Assembly: GCF_047675955.1 (NCBI RefSeq)
Contig: NC_132930.1
Location: 45,819,832-45,883,831 of the forward strand
DNA: 64,000 bases
Source: Chlorocebus sabaeus
Lineage: Eukaryota; Chordata; Mammalia; Primates; Cercopithecidae
Reading direction: 5' to 3'
Shown here: in pieces, positions 21,080 through 29,835 of the stretch
Layout: each line of letters starts with the position of its first letter
How positions within the stretch are numbered: the first letter of the stretch is position 1
Position numbers and translations under genes: made by a program
The notes under the pieces: model-generated
Seen by the model: the letters and a program-made list of their open reading frames with translations, nothing else
Told to the model about the DNA's origin: nothing
The model's database searches: none

Positions 21080-22145
21080 ACCCCAGTGGGTAAACTTGGC
21101 AGCCCAGTGCCCAGCACATACCAGGTGCTCAGCCTTGTCAGCACAGAAGACTGAGGCCCAGTGCTTAGCGTATGCCTAGTATACAGCAGGTGCCAGGTGG
21201 ATGCATCCCTCAACACTGAGCCCCAGTGTTTAGTGTGTGGCCAGTATACAGTTGGTGCCAGGTAAATGTATTCCTCAAGACTGAGCCCCAGTGCTTAGCC
21301 GGTGCCTACTCTACAGCAGGCGCCAGGTGGATGCATCTGTCAAGCCTGAGCCCCAGTAGTTAGACCGTGCCTAGTATACAGCAGGTGCCAGGTAAATGTA
21401 TCCCTCAAAGCTGAGCCCCGGTGCTTAGCCCGTGACTAGTAGCCAGGTAAATGTATCACTTAAGCCTGAGCCACAGTGCTTAGACTGTACCTAGTATACA
21501 GCAGGTGCCAGGTAAATGTATCCAAGACTAAGTCCTAGTACTTAGCCCATCCCTGGTATACAGCAGGTGCCCAGGTGGATGTATCTCTCAACACTGAGCC
21601 CCAGTGCTTGGCCTGTGCCTAGTATACAGCAGGCACTGTCTAGATGTATCCCTAAAGACTGATCCCTAGTGCTTAGCTCAGGTCTAGTATACAGCAGGTG
21701 CCAGGTGGATGCATCCCTCAAGCCTGAGCCCTAGTGTACATGCCTAGGGCTCTAGTGTACATCCCTCAAGCCCATACCTAGTGTACAGCAGGGACCAGTT
21801 GGATGTATCTTTGAAGCCTGAGCTCCAGTGGCTAGCCCATGTCTAGTATACAGCAGGCGCTGGGTGGATGTATCCCTCAACAGTGCCCCCCAGTGCTTAG
21901 TCCGTGCATAGCATACAGCAGGCACCAGGTGGATGTATCCCTCAAGCCTGAGCCCTAGTGCTTCGCCTGTGCCTAGTATACAGCAAGTGCCAGGGGAATT
22001 ATCCCTCAACAGTGCTGCCCAGTGCTTAGTCCATGTGTAGCATACAGCAGGCACCCAGGTGGATGTATTTCTCAAGACTGAGCCCCAGTGTTCAGCCTGT
22101 GCCTGGTATACAGCAGGCGCCAGGTGGATGTATCCCCTAAGCAGC
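21080..22145 (+). repeat. 65-bp minisatellite, about 16 copies, with an L2/MIR-tail-like unit
   Basis: The landmark ATACAGCAGG or a variant falls at 21181, 21246, 21311, 21376, 21496, 21558, 21624, 21689, 21783, 21848, 21913, 21978, 22042 and 22108, mostly 65 bp apart, with one shortened and one lengthened unit. Unit text: CTGAGCCCCAGTGCTTAGCC, TGTGCCTAGTATACAGCAGG, TGCCAGGTGGATGTATCCCTCAA. This closely parallels the L2/MIR 3' tail CCCAGTGCCTAGCACAGTGC CTGGCACATAGTAGGTGCTC, so the array probably grew from one such element. Copies are well diverged from each other. Confidence 0.95.
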
Positions 22146-22479
22146 CCCAGGAGTGCCTCGGGCCCAGACAGTGCTGGAGCACACACAGTGCAGGTGGCTG
22201 CAAATTGCTCCCTTCACTCTCCTGGTACTGGCTGTGTGTTAACTGCTGACCACCGGCCGCACAGCTGGGGCAGGCCAGACCTCCAGTCTAGCACCCCAGG
22301 GCCCTCTCTGGGCTCCCCTGAGCGTCTCTTGCTCTGAGCACTGGTCTCTGTTGAGGCAGGTGCAGATCTGAAGCTGTGGGGGATGGGAGCCTTCCTAGTC
22401 CTCAGTCTGCAACGGAGCCTTTCCTGGGTGAGCAGGTGGAGGGAGCCACACATGTAAATGAAAAGGCTGTAATGGAGGA

Positions 22480-22640
22480 AAACAGTGAAAGGAGGCTGCA
22501 ACCAGGAGGGCTTCCTGGAGGTGGCACTGTTCAGGAAGGAGCTGTAGGACTGGAGCAGCAGACAGAACAGCATATGCGCAGGCATGGGAGGAGGAAACAC
22601 TACTGGGTGGGAGTTGGGGAACCGGGGTGCTGAGGGAGTC
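22480..22640 (-). mobile_element. L2 LINE fragment (antisense)
   Basis: AGGAGGGCTTCCTGGAGGTGGCACTGTTCAGG and GGAGCAGCAGACAGAACAGCATATGCGCAGG parallel the antisense L2 text GGAAGGCTTCCTGGAGGAGGTGACATT... AACAGCATGTGCAAAGG. The interval 22146-22479 before it is unassigned. Confidence 0.6.
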
Positions 22641-22925
22641 AGGGAGATGGTGGTACAGACACACAGAGGGCTGGCCTGTCACACAGAGCACAGCACTGAT
22701 GCAGAGGCGTGGGAATTGTGCAGCGCCTGAGGCTGGGGGCTTTCTGCCACCCCGAGCTGCCCCATGAAAAGCAGACAGCTGTCGAGTCTCTTTCCACCCT
22801 CCATCCTCTTATTTTTGCTACACTGAGGTCAAGCCGATTTACTGAATTAATTCCCCAAATTACTGATCAATACCTAATTACAACCAGACACAATGCTGAC
22901 AGCCCCGGAGCCACACTCTGTAATC
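22641..22925. other. Unique sequence with AT-rich homeodomain-type sites
   Basis: 22835-22885 is a small AT island with GAATTAATTC (22844-22853), CAAATTACTG and CCTAATTACAA, preceded by AGGTCA (22826-22831). TAATTA cores are typical homeodomain targets. Nothing is coding. Confidence 0.4.
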
Positions 22926-23010
22926 ACCACTTTTACAGCAAGGAGCTGAGGCTCTGGGAAGTGACATCACTAGCCCAAGCGGACGGCACCAAGATCTGTT
23001 TCCCAAGATG
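22926..23010 (-). mobile_element. MIR SINE fragment
   Basis: CACTTTTACAGCAAGGAGCTGAGGCTCTGGGAAGTGACATCACTAGCCC follows the minus-strand MIR core. Confidence 0.65.
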
Positions 23011-23084
23011 CTCAGCGAACCAAGAGGACAGAGGTGAAGGGTAGGAAGGACATGGGGCTGTCAGTTCACAGTCCCTGCACCCCT

Positions 23085-23218
23085 GCTTCCCTGTACCCCT
23101 GCAACTCTGCATTCTGCACCCCTGCGTCTTGGCACCCTTGCACCCAGCACCACTTCACCTCTGCACCCTGCACCCTGCATCCTGCATCCCTGCATCCCTG
23201 CACCATAGCCCTGCACTC
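23085..23218 (+). repeat. CTGCACCC/CTGCATCC low-complexity tract
   Basis: Short degenerate repeats CCCCTGCACCCTGCATCC leading into the larger minisatellite; probably the degraded edge of the same array. Confidence 0.8.
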
Positions 23219-23660
23219 TGCACCCTGTGGATGGACCTGCATGCCTACAGCTCTGCACTCTGTGCCCTGCATGCCTACAGCTCTGCACCCTGTGGATGGA
23301 CCTGCATGCCTACAGCTCTGCACTCTGTGCCCTGCATGCCTACAGCTCTGCACTCTGTGCCCTGCATGTCTACAGCTCTGCACCCTGTGGATGGACCTGC
23401 ATGCCTATAGCTCTGCACTCTGTGCCCTGCATGCCTACAGCTCTGCACTCTGTGCCCTGCATGCCTACAGCTCTGCACTCTGTGCCCTGCATGCCTACAG
23501 CTCTGCACTCTGTGCCCTGCATGTCTACAGCTGTGCACCCTGTGGATGGACCTGCATGCCTATAGCTCTGCACTCTGTGCCCTGCATGCCTACAGCTCTG
23601 CACTCTGTGCCCTGCATGTCTACAGCTCTGCACCCTGTGGATGGACCTGCATGCCTACAG
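23219..23660 (+). repeat. 30/35-bp minisatellite derived from an L1 junction
   Basis: Two unit types alternate: a 35-bp L unit (TGCACCCTGTGGATGGACCT GCATGCCTACAGCTC) and a 30-bp S unit (TGCACTCTGTGCCCTGCATG CCTACAGCTC). The order is L S, L S S, L S S S S, L S S, L. The last S of each longer block carries ATGTC in place of ATGCC. The L unit is identical to the L1/unique junction of the duplicated segment at 16196, so the array grew from that seed. Plus-strand frames translate as a Cys/Ala/Leu/His-rich repeat with no functional meaning visible. Confidence 0.95.
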
Positions 23661-23893
23661 CTCTGCACCCTGCACCCCTGAAGCTCCTGCTCCAGTCTAT
23701 TTTTATACTCGCCCAGGAAGGCACCCCCACAGGCACGTAGCCATCCAGTCTGTGAGGGGGTCTGGGAGCAGCAGAGGAGTGTGCACTGCCCCTTCGTCTC
23801 TCCTCCATTTGAGAAAATCCTTGACCCAACTTGGCAGAATGACTTGGATAGACGTTACCCTCCGGTCATAGCCCTGCCCAGTGGCCTCTCCTG
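23632..23893 (+). repeat. 262-bp direct duplication, copy 2
   Basis: Partner of 16196-16457: same orientation, 12 mismatches, no gaps. Its left end is the last L unit of the adjoining minisatellite. The breakpoint on the right (after TCTCCTG) is sharp, with unrelated flanks beyond. Confidence 0.97.
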
Positions 23894-24414
23894 GCCCTGC
23901 ACCTGCTTGGTGACCAACTGCCTCTCAGCTAGAGAGGGTCAAAGGAAGACGCCCAGAAGGAGCCTGCCTGGGAGAGCCGTGGGCCTCTCAGGAAGGGGAC
24001 CCCAGCTGCTGCCCTTCTACCTCTGCTGCACCTCCCAGAGGAGAAGGATCCAGGAGGACTGACCTACTGCGGGGCTGCTGCTCTCCTGGAAGTCCTTGCA
24101 GAGCAGCAGCTGTGATGGGGCAGGCCTGGTGGCCCCGGACTTCCTACCTCTCTTCCCTTGAGCCCCAGGATTCAAGCAGTGGGGAGTAGGAGCTGAGGCG
24201 TGTCGGTGGGGAGAACTGGGAGCTGGCTTTGGAAGGGACATTCTCACCATGAACTCTGGCTGAGGCTGTGCTGCTTTAGGGAAGGCGAGGGGTCCAGCCC
24301 AGTTTCCCCAGAGTCGTGTGCAGAGGATTCAGATGGGCTCCCAGCCTTCGGGGACTCCCAATCTCAAGGGTGAGCAATGATGGTGGCCTGGGCCCTTCAT
24401 ATATACAGATAGAC
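23894..24414. other. Unassigned unique sequence
   Basis: GC-rich; nothing recognised. Confidence 0.45.
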
Positions 24415-24560
24415 CTGGCTCTGCCCCTACAGCAGCCCTGAAAAGGAGAGGATTATCATGCCTGTCTCAGATGAGGAAGCAGAGGCACTAACACTCCAAA
24501 AATCTTGCCTGGTTCCTGCAGACAGGACGTGGCTTTGAACCCAGGCACCCAGCTGCCTCA
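24415..24560 (-). mobile_element. MIR SINE fragment
   Basis: GAGAGGATTATCATGCCTGTCTCAGATGAGGAAGCAGAGGCAC then GACGTGGCTTTGAACCCAGGCACCC is the minus-strand MIR order. Confidence 0.75.
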
Positions 24561-24770
24561 CTCCTGCAATAAGTGCCTGGGGTGATACTCATTGTCCTTT
24601 GATTCTAAAAGTCTGTCCCATGTTGTTTTAATTTTACTAGAACATGGGCGTTTTCGGGTCCCTGTGACTGATGACCCTCCACTTCCGAGTCCCTCTTGGC
24701 GTTTACAGATGCAGGGCACCTGCCTGGGCTCAGCTCACACACCACACTCCACTCCTTACATTTGCCTTCG

Positions 24771-25180
24771 TCTGTGTCAATATTTTTTCCAAAAGGGAGA
24801 CTGTTCATCAAGCACTTACAATGCGTTGATGTTGTTCTAGATACTTGAGAGATAGCAGTGAACAAAACGGGAGAGGCAGCCTGCCCCACGGGACAGAGGA
24901 CACCCCGAGAGCGGGGACACAGTGGGCAGTGTGGGTTCCTGGGCAGGAGTTGGGCTGGGGAAGTGTGGGTGCTGGCACAGCAGGAGGTGGCCCTGCCAGG
25001 GCAACAACTGAGGGGCGAGAGCAAGGGCATCATGGGGCTGTTGGGGGCAGCAGAGGTGCAGGTGCAAAGGTCTTGGGAAAGCAGCACACTCCTGGTCTGT
25101 GGGGGAACTCCTGGGAGGCCAGTGGACAGGAGTGAAGGCGGGAAGGGGCGCGGGCATCAAGGTCTGAGCACCCCTCGAAC
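24771..25180 (-). mobile_element. L2 LINE 3' portion (antisense)
   Basis: TTCATCAAGCACTTACAATGCGTTGATGTTGTTCTAGATACTTGAGAGATAGCAGTGAACAAAACGGG is antisense L2 (TGAGCACCTACTATGTGCCAGGCACTGTTCTA... GCAGTGAACAAAACAG). It continues with AGGTGCAGGTGCAAAGGTCTTGGGAAAGC, the L2 CAAGTGCAAAGGCCCTG region. Coding capacity is long lost. Confidence 0.75.
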
Positions 25181-25595
25181 GGGAGGGCACTCAGCGAATG
25201 GGCACTCACTTTTGGCCATGCACTGCTTTGAGAGTGCAGGAGTCTGTTTGGAAAATGTCCTTTTCAGACACCACTAAAGACTCCTGAAGGAGGAAGATGG
25301 GTGAGGAGCCAAGCAGGAGGGCCTGCCAGTGGAGAGGGTCAGGGCCCTGAGGCTCCGTGACCTGGAAAAGGTGGTAAAGAATTGTGTGCACCCATCTTGC
25401 ACCCCCAGGGCTGGGCATTGGGCATTGGTGGCCTTTCATTGATTCTAACTTCAAACCCAGGCTTCAGAGCCGTTGTGTGATTTACCCTCTGGGCTAGGTC
25501 AAGATCACACCGCTGAGAAGTGGCTGGATCAGGATTAAAATGATCTTCACCTGACTCCAGCACCAGCTCTTCACTTGACTCTGTCCACTGTTCAG

Positions 25596-25690
25596 GGAGA
25601 AGTCCCACCAGCTCCCTGGGCCTCAGTTTCCCCATCTGTCATAAGAGGTGAGGCCAAATACTCACCAAGGTCCCTTCCTGTCTGGCAGAG
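25596..25690 (+). mobile_element. MIR SINE fragment
   Basis: GGGCCTCAGTTTCCCCATCTGTCATAAGAGGTGAGG is the plus-strand MIR core. The preceding 25181-25595 holds unassigned sequence with a possible further MIR relic near 25490-25530. Confidence 0.7.
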
Positions 25691-26235
25691 GGAGCAAGTA
25701 ACCACATTGTGGAAGAAGAGAATAAAACACGGGGTATTTGGTCTCTCTCCCTACCCAACGCCTGCCCAGGGAGCAGCCCAGCCCACTACAATCATGCATG
25801 ATTCAAATGCAAGCCTGCAGACGCATGGGAGCCTCGCAGCCTGCCAGATTCTGCAGCCGGCGCTCAGCACCGAGAGAACCCACTTCTCTCTGGTTCCCGG
25901 CTGTGCACACATTTCTATTTTGGTGTTTATTTTATTTATCTCATTAACTCGGCTCCAACACCACAGCACAACCCTGGGAAGCGTTGCCCTGCTGTCTCTT
26001 AGCAATAAGTGCTGGGCTGTCTGTGTAGCCGAAGCCAGGCAGGTGGACGGGTGAGACTAGCTTCCCTCCTGCATGCTAGCGGCAGTGCTTGGACAGAAAG
26101 CCCACAGTGACTGGTGCTGGCTTCTGCTGCTCCTGAAGTGAGGTGTGGGGGGCCACACTTCCATGGGTGGTCAGGACCCCCTGGCACCTCTGTGGGTGAT
26201 CAGGACCCTCTGGCAGTCTGTGCAGGGTGGGATGA
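25691..26235. other. Unique sequence with a 14-bp palindrome and AT-rich patch
   Basis: AATCATGCATGATT (25790-25803) is a perfect palindrome followed by TCAAATGCAAG. 25914-25955 is an AT-rich patch, TGGTGTTTATTTTATTTATCTCATTAAC, with forkhead-like TGTTTAT. Nothing coding. Confidence 0.4.
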
Positions 26236-26335
26236 ACCCCTCATTTTACAGAGGGGGATCTGAGGCTGAGGACCCATGGTCCCTGCCCCAGCTCCCAGTC
26301 TGGGCAGGCGAGAGCCAGGACTGAAGCCTCGACCC
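26236..26335 (-). mobile_element. MIR SINE fragment
   Basis: CCTCATTTTACAGAGGGGGATCTGAGGCTGAGG and GAGCCAGGACTGAAGCC follow the minus-strand MIR pattern. Confidence 0.7.
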
Positions 26336-26479
26336 TCAGGCTTCTTCCCCAGAGCTCCTCTTCTCCCTAAACTTGGGTTGCCATGGCCAGAAGCCTGACT
26401 CAAGGACAGAATGTCTTGGGTGCTGTCTTCCCCAGACTGCCCCCCGACCCCAGGCTGGAGCGCCATGCAAAATCTCCCT

Positions 26480-26660
26480 CCCTGCTCTCTATAAAACCGT
26501 CGTTTTGTTTCTGATTTAGAAAGTACGATGTTCATTGCAGAGAATACTGGAAACACACGTAAATATGAGAAAGCAAATAAAAATCACCTGTAACCCCACC
26601 CCCTAGAAATACCTGCTCTAGCTATTTTAGTTTGTGATTTCTAATCTTTCCAAATGCTCA
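26480..26660. mobile_element. Old interspersed repeat, family uncertain
   Basis: GAAAGCAAATAAAAATCACCTGTAACCCCACCCCCTAGAAATACC resembles the widespread mammalian motif AAAATCACCCATAATCCCACCACCCAGAGAT of an ancient LINE-derived repeat. Family not assigned. Confidence 0.5.
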
Positions 26661-26969
26661 GATATCTAAGAAGAGAGATGTGTGCATGGCTAGGCATGCG
26701 GAAGGTGCAGACACCCTGGACAGTTCCCTACAGGGGAGCCTGCACTGTGATGTGAACCACCCTTCAGTGTTGTGCTAGTCCCCAGTGCCCTTTGAGGCTG
26801 AGAGGCAAGAGGGCTTATGAGGCCTCGTCCACCCCTGCTCATCATTGCTGTTGGGAGAAAGAATGGCATTCCTACAGAGAAACAGATGCCCCACACCTCT
26901 GTCCATCTGCTGTGTCACTCAGGAGATGATAAGCCCACCCTCCCAAGACCAATAGGCATGGAGTGAGGT

Positions 26970-27040
26970 TGTGTAGAGAACAGTGCTGGCACCAGGCAGG
27001 TGTGGCACAGAGCAGGTGCTCAGTAAACATTAGCAGGAGG
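26970..27040 (+). mobile_element. L2/MIR 3'-tail fragment
   Basis: GGTGTGGCACAGAGCAGGTGCTCAGTAAACATTAGC parallels GCCTGGCACATAGTAGGTGCTCAATAAATGTT. Confidence 0.7.
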
Positions 27041-27182
27041 TGTGGCAAGTGAGGAGCTGTGTGAAGGAGGCAGGGGCTGAGGGGCTGGGCAGGGCACCAG
27101 ACCTCCCCCACCAAGTTCCTTTCCTGGGTGGGCAGGTGGAGCTCTGTGACAGTGTTCATGACCTGGGTAGCAGAGGGGACTG

Positions 27183-27400
27183 TGTACCAGTTACCTACAG
27201 GCATCATAATGCTGTCTAACAAGCAGCCCTGAACCTCAGAAGCGTAAATACGCCTTCATTCAGCCCCTGAGTCTGCAGGAATCTGCTGGCCTGGGCTGGG
27301 GTCAGCTGTAGGTTGGCCTGCAGGAGAGAGAGTCACAGGGGCCCACTTCTGTCTGTCCTTGAGCCAGGCCAACCCAACTTAATCCATGTTGGCCTCCAGC
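27183..27400. mobile_element. Old LTR-like repeat fragment (same family as 30226)
   Basis: CTAACAAGCAGCCCTGAACCTCAGAAGCGTAAATA, then CTGGCCTGGGCTGGGGTCAGCTG corresponds to the opening AACAAATTACCCCAAAACTTAGTGGCTTAAA and following GGGCTCAGCTGGGTGG region of this repeat family. Confidence 0.6.
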
Positions 27401-27559
27401 TCAGGTCCTCCAGTGTCTCTTTCCCACTTTCTCTGCCTGAGCCCCACTCTCCACAGGGTCCTGTACCCTTGGACAGCCCCAGATACTCTGATTGGGGAGA
27501 AAAGTAGGTGAGGGGCTCTGTTACACATAGGCCCTGGGGGTGATGGGAGAATTAACCAA

Positions 27560-27850
27560 CTCATAATCTAACTCCAGGTAGAGTCCTACTTCTTTTTATC
27601 TGACTTGTTCTTTTGAAAAATTTCAAACCTATAGAATAAATGCTATCTACTCTTCTCCTCAATTCATGGATGGTGAATGTGTTGCTACATGGCTTTCTAC
27701 CTGCCCACATACATTTTGAAAGTGAGTTTCCTGTAAGTATCAGCTAAAGCACAGGACACTCTCCTACCTAACTCCACTAACCTGAAAATTTCTACTTTAG
27801 TTTTCTGAAAAATCCCATACCTGAAAAATTTAACATTGATACTGTCAACT
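27560..27850 (+). mobile_element. Ancient LINE fragment, left part (split element)
   Basis: Landmarks TCAAACCTATAGAATAAATGC, CATTTTGAAAGTGAGTTTCCTG, ACACTCTCCTACCTAACTCCA, AAAAATTTAACATTGATAC follow the 3' region of an old LINE (text like ACCTACAGAAAAGTTGCAAGAATAG ... GAAAGTAAGTTGCAGAC ... TTAACATTGATACAATA). The expected continuation appears only at 28912. Confidence 0.7.
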
Positions 27851-28560
27851 GAAGAATGGTTAGACTTCTAAGTTTGGAAAGGAGAGCTTTGTTTCTCATA
27901 AATGGTAGCAGCCAGCTGGGCAGCCATTCTGACAGGCTGGGAAGCGTAGCCTCTGGTCAGAAGCAGGAAACAGACATTTCGAGAGTGGGAAGAATTAGAC
28001 AAGGGTTTATGCTGAGTAGGGTGGCCAAATATGCATATCCAGTAAACTACAGGAGGAGTCATGAATATTTATGAGAGGAGAAATGTGTGCGTGTGCACTT
28101 GAGCTTCCTGCCTCTCCATGGCACCCATGCTTAAGACATGGCAGTGTCAGCACAATCTGAGGGTGGACTTTTCTACCCTCTGATGTGAAAAGGTGAAGTG
28201 AAGGACACGAAAACCCTCACCATGCATCCCCTGAAGACTGACCAGAAGTTCTCTGTGGTCTGTGGTCTCCTATCAGGAAGGAACCCAGGTGAGTTGCTGT
28301 GTCAAACCTGTAAGGGGTATGGGGGAGGGTAGGGGCAGGTCAAGCATTGGTTGGAAGCAGGGCAGAGTCTTTTGGAAGAGCTGGTTTCTCTGCAGCCTTT
28401 AGGGAGGAAACCCAGTGGCAGTTAACGAGGGAGGGGGGCATACAATGTGGGTGGGAACTCAGCTCCCAAGTTTTCTCTGGGGTCCCCTTGGCCAAGAGGG
28501 GGTCTGCTTAGATGGTTGGGAGGCTTAAGATTTCCTTTTCTTCTCAATTCTCTGTAATTG
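27851..28560. mobile_element. Inserted sequence, possibly an ERV LTR
   Basis: Lies between the two halves of the split LINE and is not part of it. Contains GGGTGGCCAAATATGCATATCC, ATGAATATTTATGAGAGGAGAAA, GACTGACCAGAAGTTCTCTG and GAGCTGGTTTCTCTGCAGCC, a texture reminiscent of an endogenous-retrovirus LTR. Family, ends and orientation are not secure. No coding sequence. Confidence 0.4.
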
Positions 28561-28911
28561 TTAGGGATTGAATGTGTTGAATTCATATGTTGAAGTCCTG
28601 CCCCCCAGTGTGATGATAGTAGGAGGGGGCATCTTTGAAGGTGATTAGGCTTAGACGAGGGCATGAGGGTGGGTCCCATGATGGGATTAGTGCCCTTATA
28701 GGAAGAGAATGAGACCAGACCTCTCTCTCTCTTTCCATCAGTGAGGACTGGGTAGTTTGGAAGCCTGGAAGACAGCTCTCGCTGGAATCGAGCCCGGTTG
28801 GCAGCTGGCCTCATCTCAGACGTCCCGCCTCAGACCCGGAGAACTAGGTGTCTGCTGCTGAAGTCTCAGCTCTGCTCTTCCGTCATGGCAGCCTCAGCTA
28901 AGACAGCAATG
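28561..28911 (+). mobile_element. MLT1-type MaLR solo LTR
   Basis: TTAGGGATTGAATGTGTTGAATTCATATGTTGAAGTCCTG, GGTGATTAGGCTTAGACGAGGGCATGAGGGTGGGTCCC, GATGGGATTAGTGCCCTTATAGG is the MLT1-type LTR order on the plus strand. The 3' half is more diverged. Confidence 0.8.
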
Positions 28912-29100
28912 ATCTAATATTCATCCATGTTCTAATTTCCCCAATTGTTCCAAATTATATCTTTTAGATAGAATTAACCTGTTTGTTTAAATCAGGATTT
29001 AATTGAGGACCACGCATTACGTGTCATTGTCATTTCTCTTTAGTCTCCTTCAGTTTAGTTTCGTCTCCTTTCCTGACGTTTTTTGGTCATTCACGATGTT
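28912..29100 (+). mobile_element. Ancient LINE fragment, right part
   Basis: ATCTAATATTCATCCATGTTCTAATTTCCCCAATTGTTCC, CACGCATTACGTGTCATTGTCATTTCTCTTTAGTCTCC continues the element interrupted at 27850 (text like ATCTAATATACAGTCCATATTCAAATTTCCCAATTG ... GGTTGTCATGTCTCTTTAGTCTCC). Confidence 0.75.
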
Positions 29101-29555
29101 CACAGGCAGTGCCCTCCCCCTTCTAAAGACAAAAGAGAATGAGCCAAAGGCTGCTCCCGCCCCCATACCCCTCCCCACCCAGGAAAGAAGGGACCCAGTG
29201 CCTGCTGGGAGAGCTTCTGCAGGAGAGGGTGTAGCCTGGGGCTACCTAGAGCTCTGGAGAAAGCAACTGAAAAGAAGACGGTCAACTTTAGATAAAGGCA
29301 TGCAGCCAGACATCATTTCCTTCCTCTCAAATGCACTTAGGGCACCATTACAGTCGTGTCTCTCCTGCTCCCAGCAGCCCAGACACAAACAAACAATGGG
29401 AAGAGATGAAGGAGCCCTGAAGACCTGGCCTCTGCAGCCTCCCAGCAGCTGGGAAGCATTTAATTGCCCACAAGTCTTGTTATGCAAATGAGTCATTGGC
29501 TGCTCTAATCTCACACAGATGTCTGATGAGGCGGGTTCCTTGGCTCAGTCCTTTT
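29101..29555. promoter_or_regulatory. Unique sequence with a dense cluster of factor motifs
   Basis: The stretch 29390-29500 contains ACAAACAAACAATGGG (forkhead-like and SOX-like ACAATGG), TTTAATTGCC, a perfect octamer ATGCAAAT (29482-29489) and an AP-1 site TGAGTCA (29489-29495) sharing one base with it. The cluster lies outside any recognised repeat. Motif density suggests an enhancer, but function is inference. Confidence 0.35.
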
Positions 29556-29635
29556 TGAAACAGAGTTTATCTGCACCCTCATTTTACAGATGAAGAAACT
29601 GAGTCTCAAAGGGGGTAAGTTTGACACCCAAGGTC
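29556..29635 (-). mobile_element. MIR SINE fragment
   Basis: CTCATTTTACAGATGAAGAAACTGAGTCTCAAAGGGGG is a clear minus-strand MIR core. Confidence 0.8.
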
Positions 29636-29639
29636 ACCT

Positions 29640-29835
29640 CCTTTAGTCTACAGTTGGCATTCATCAAGTGCTGGCTGTGTACCAGGCTCCATGATGGGTG
29701 GGTGACCCAGAGATGAGTTACATCCAAGCCCTGCACAGGCCATCTGCAGAGAATGCTCCAGGAATGTTTGTTGGGTGATCACAGAATCAACAAATGAATA
29801 AATGGATTAATGAATCAATTAGCAAATGATATGGG
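29640..29835 (-). mobile_element. L2 LINE 3' end (antisense)
   Basis: GGCATTCATCAAGTGCTGGCTGTGTACCAGGCTCCATGATGGG is antisense L2 tail text, followed by further tail-like GAATGTTTGTTGGG and AACAAATGAATAAATGG segments. The interval 29836-30225 is unassigned. Confidence 0.6.

Noticed and set aside
23219..23660. Cys/His-rich repeat peptide as a secreted or zinc-binding protein
   Set aside because: It is the translation of the 30/35-bp minisatellite; Cys/His spacing follows the DNA period only.
16205..23871. Paired 76-codon frames at 16205-16435 and 23641-23871 as a duplicated micro-gene
   Set aside because: Eight amino-acid changes from only about ten base changes means no purifying selection; the frame starts in L1 sequence.
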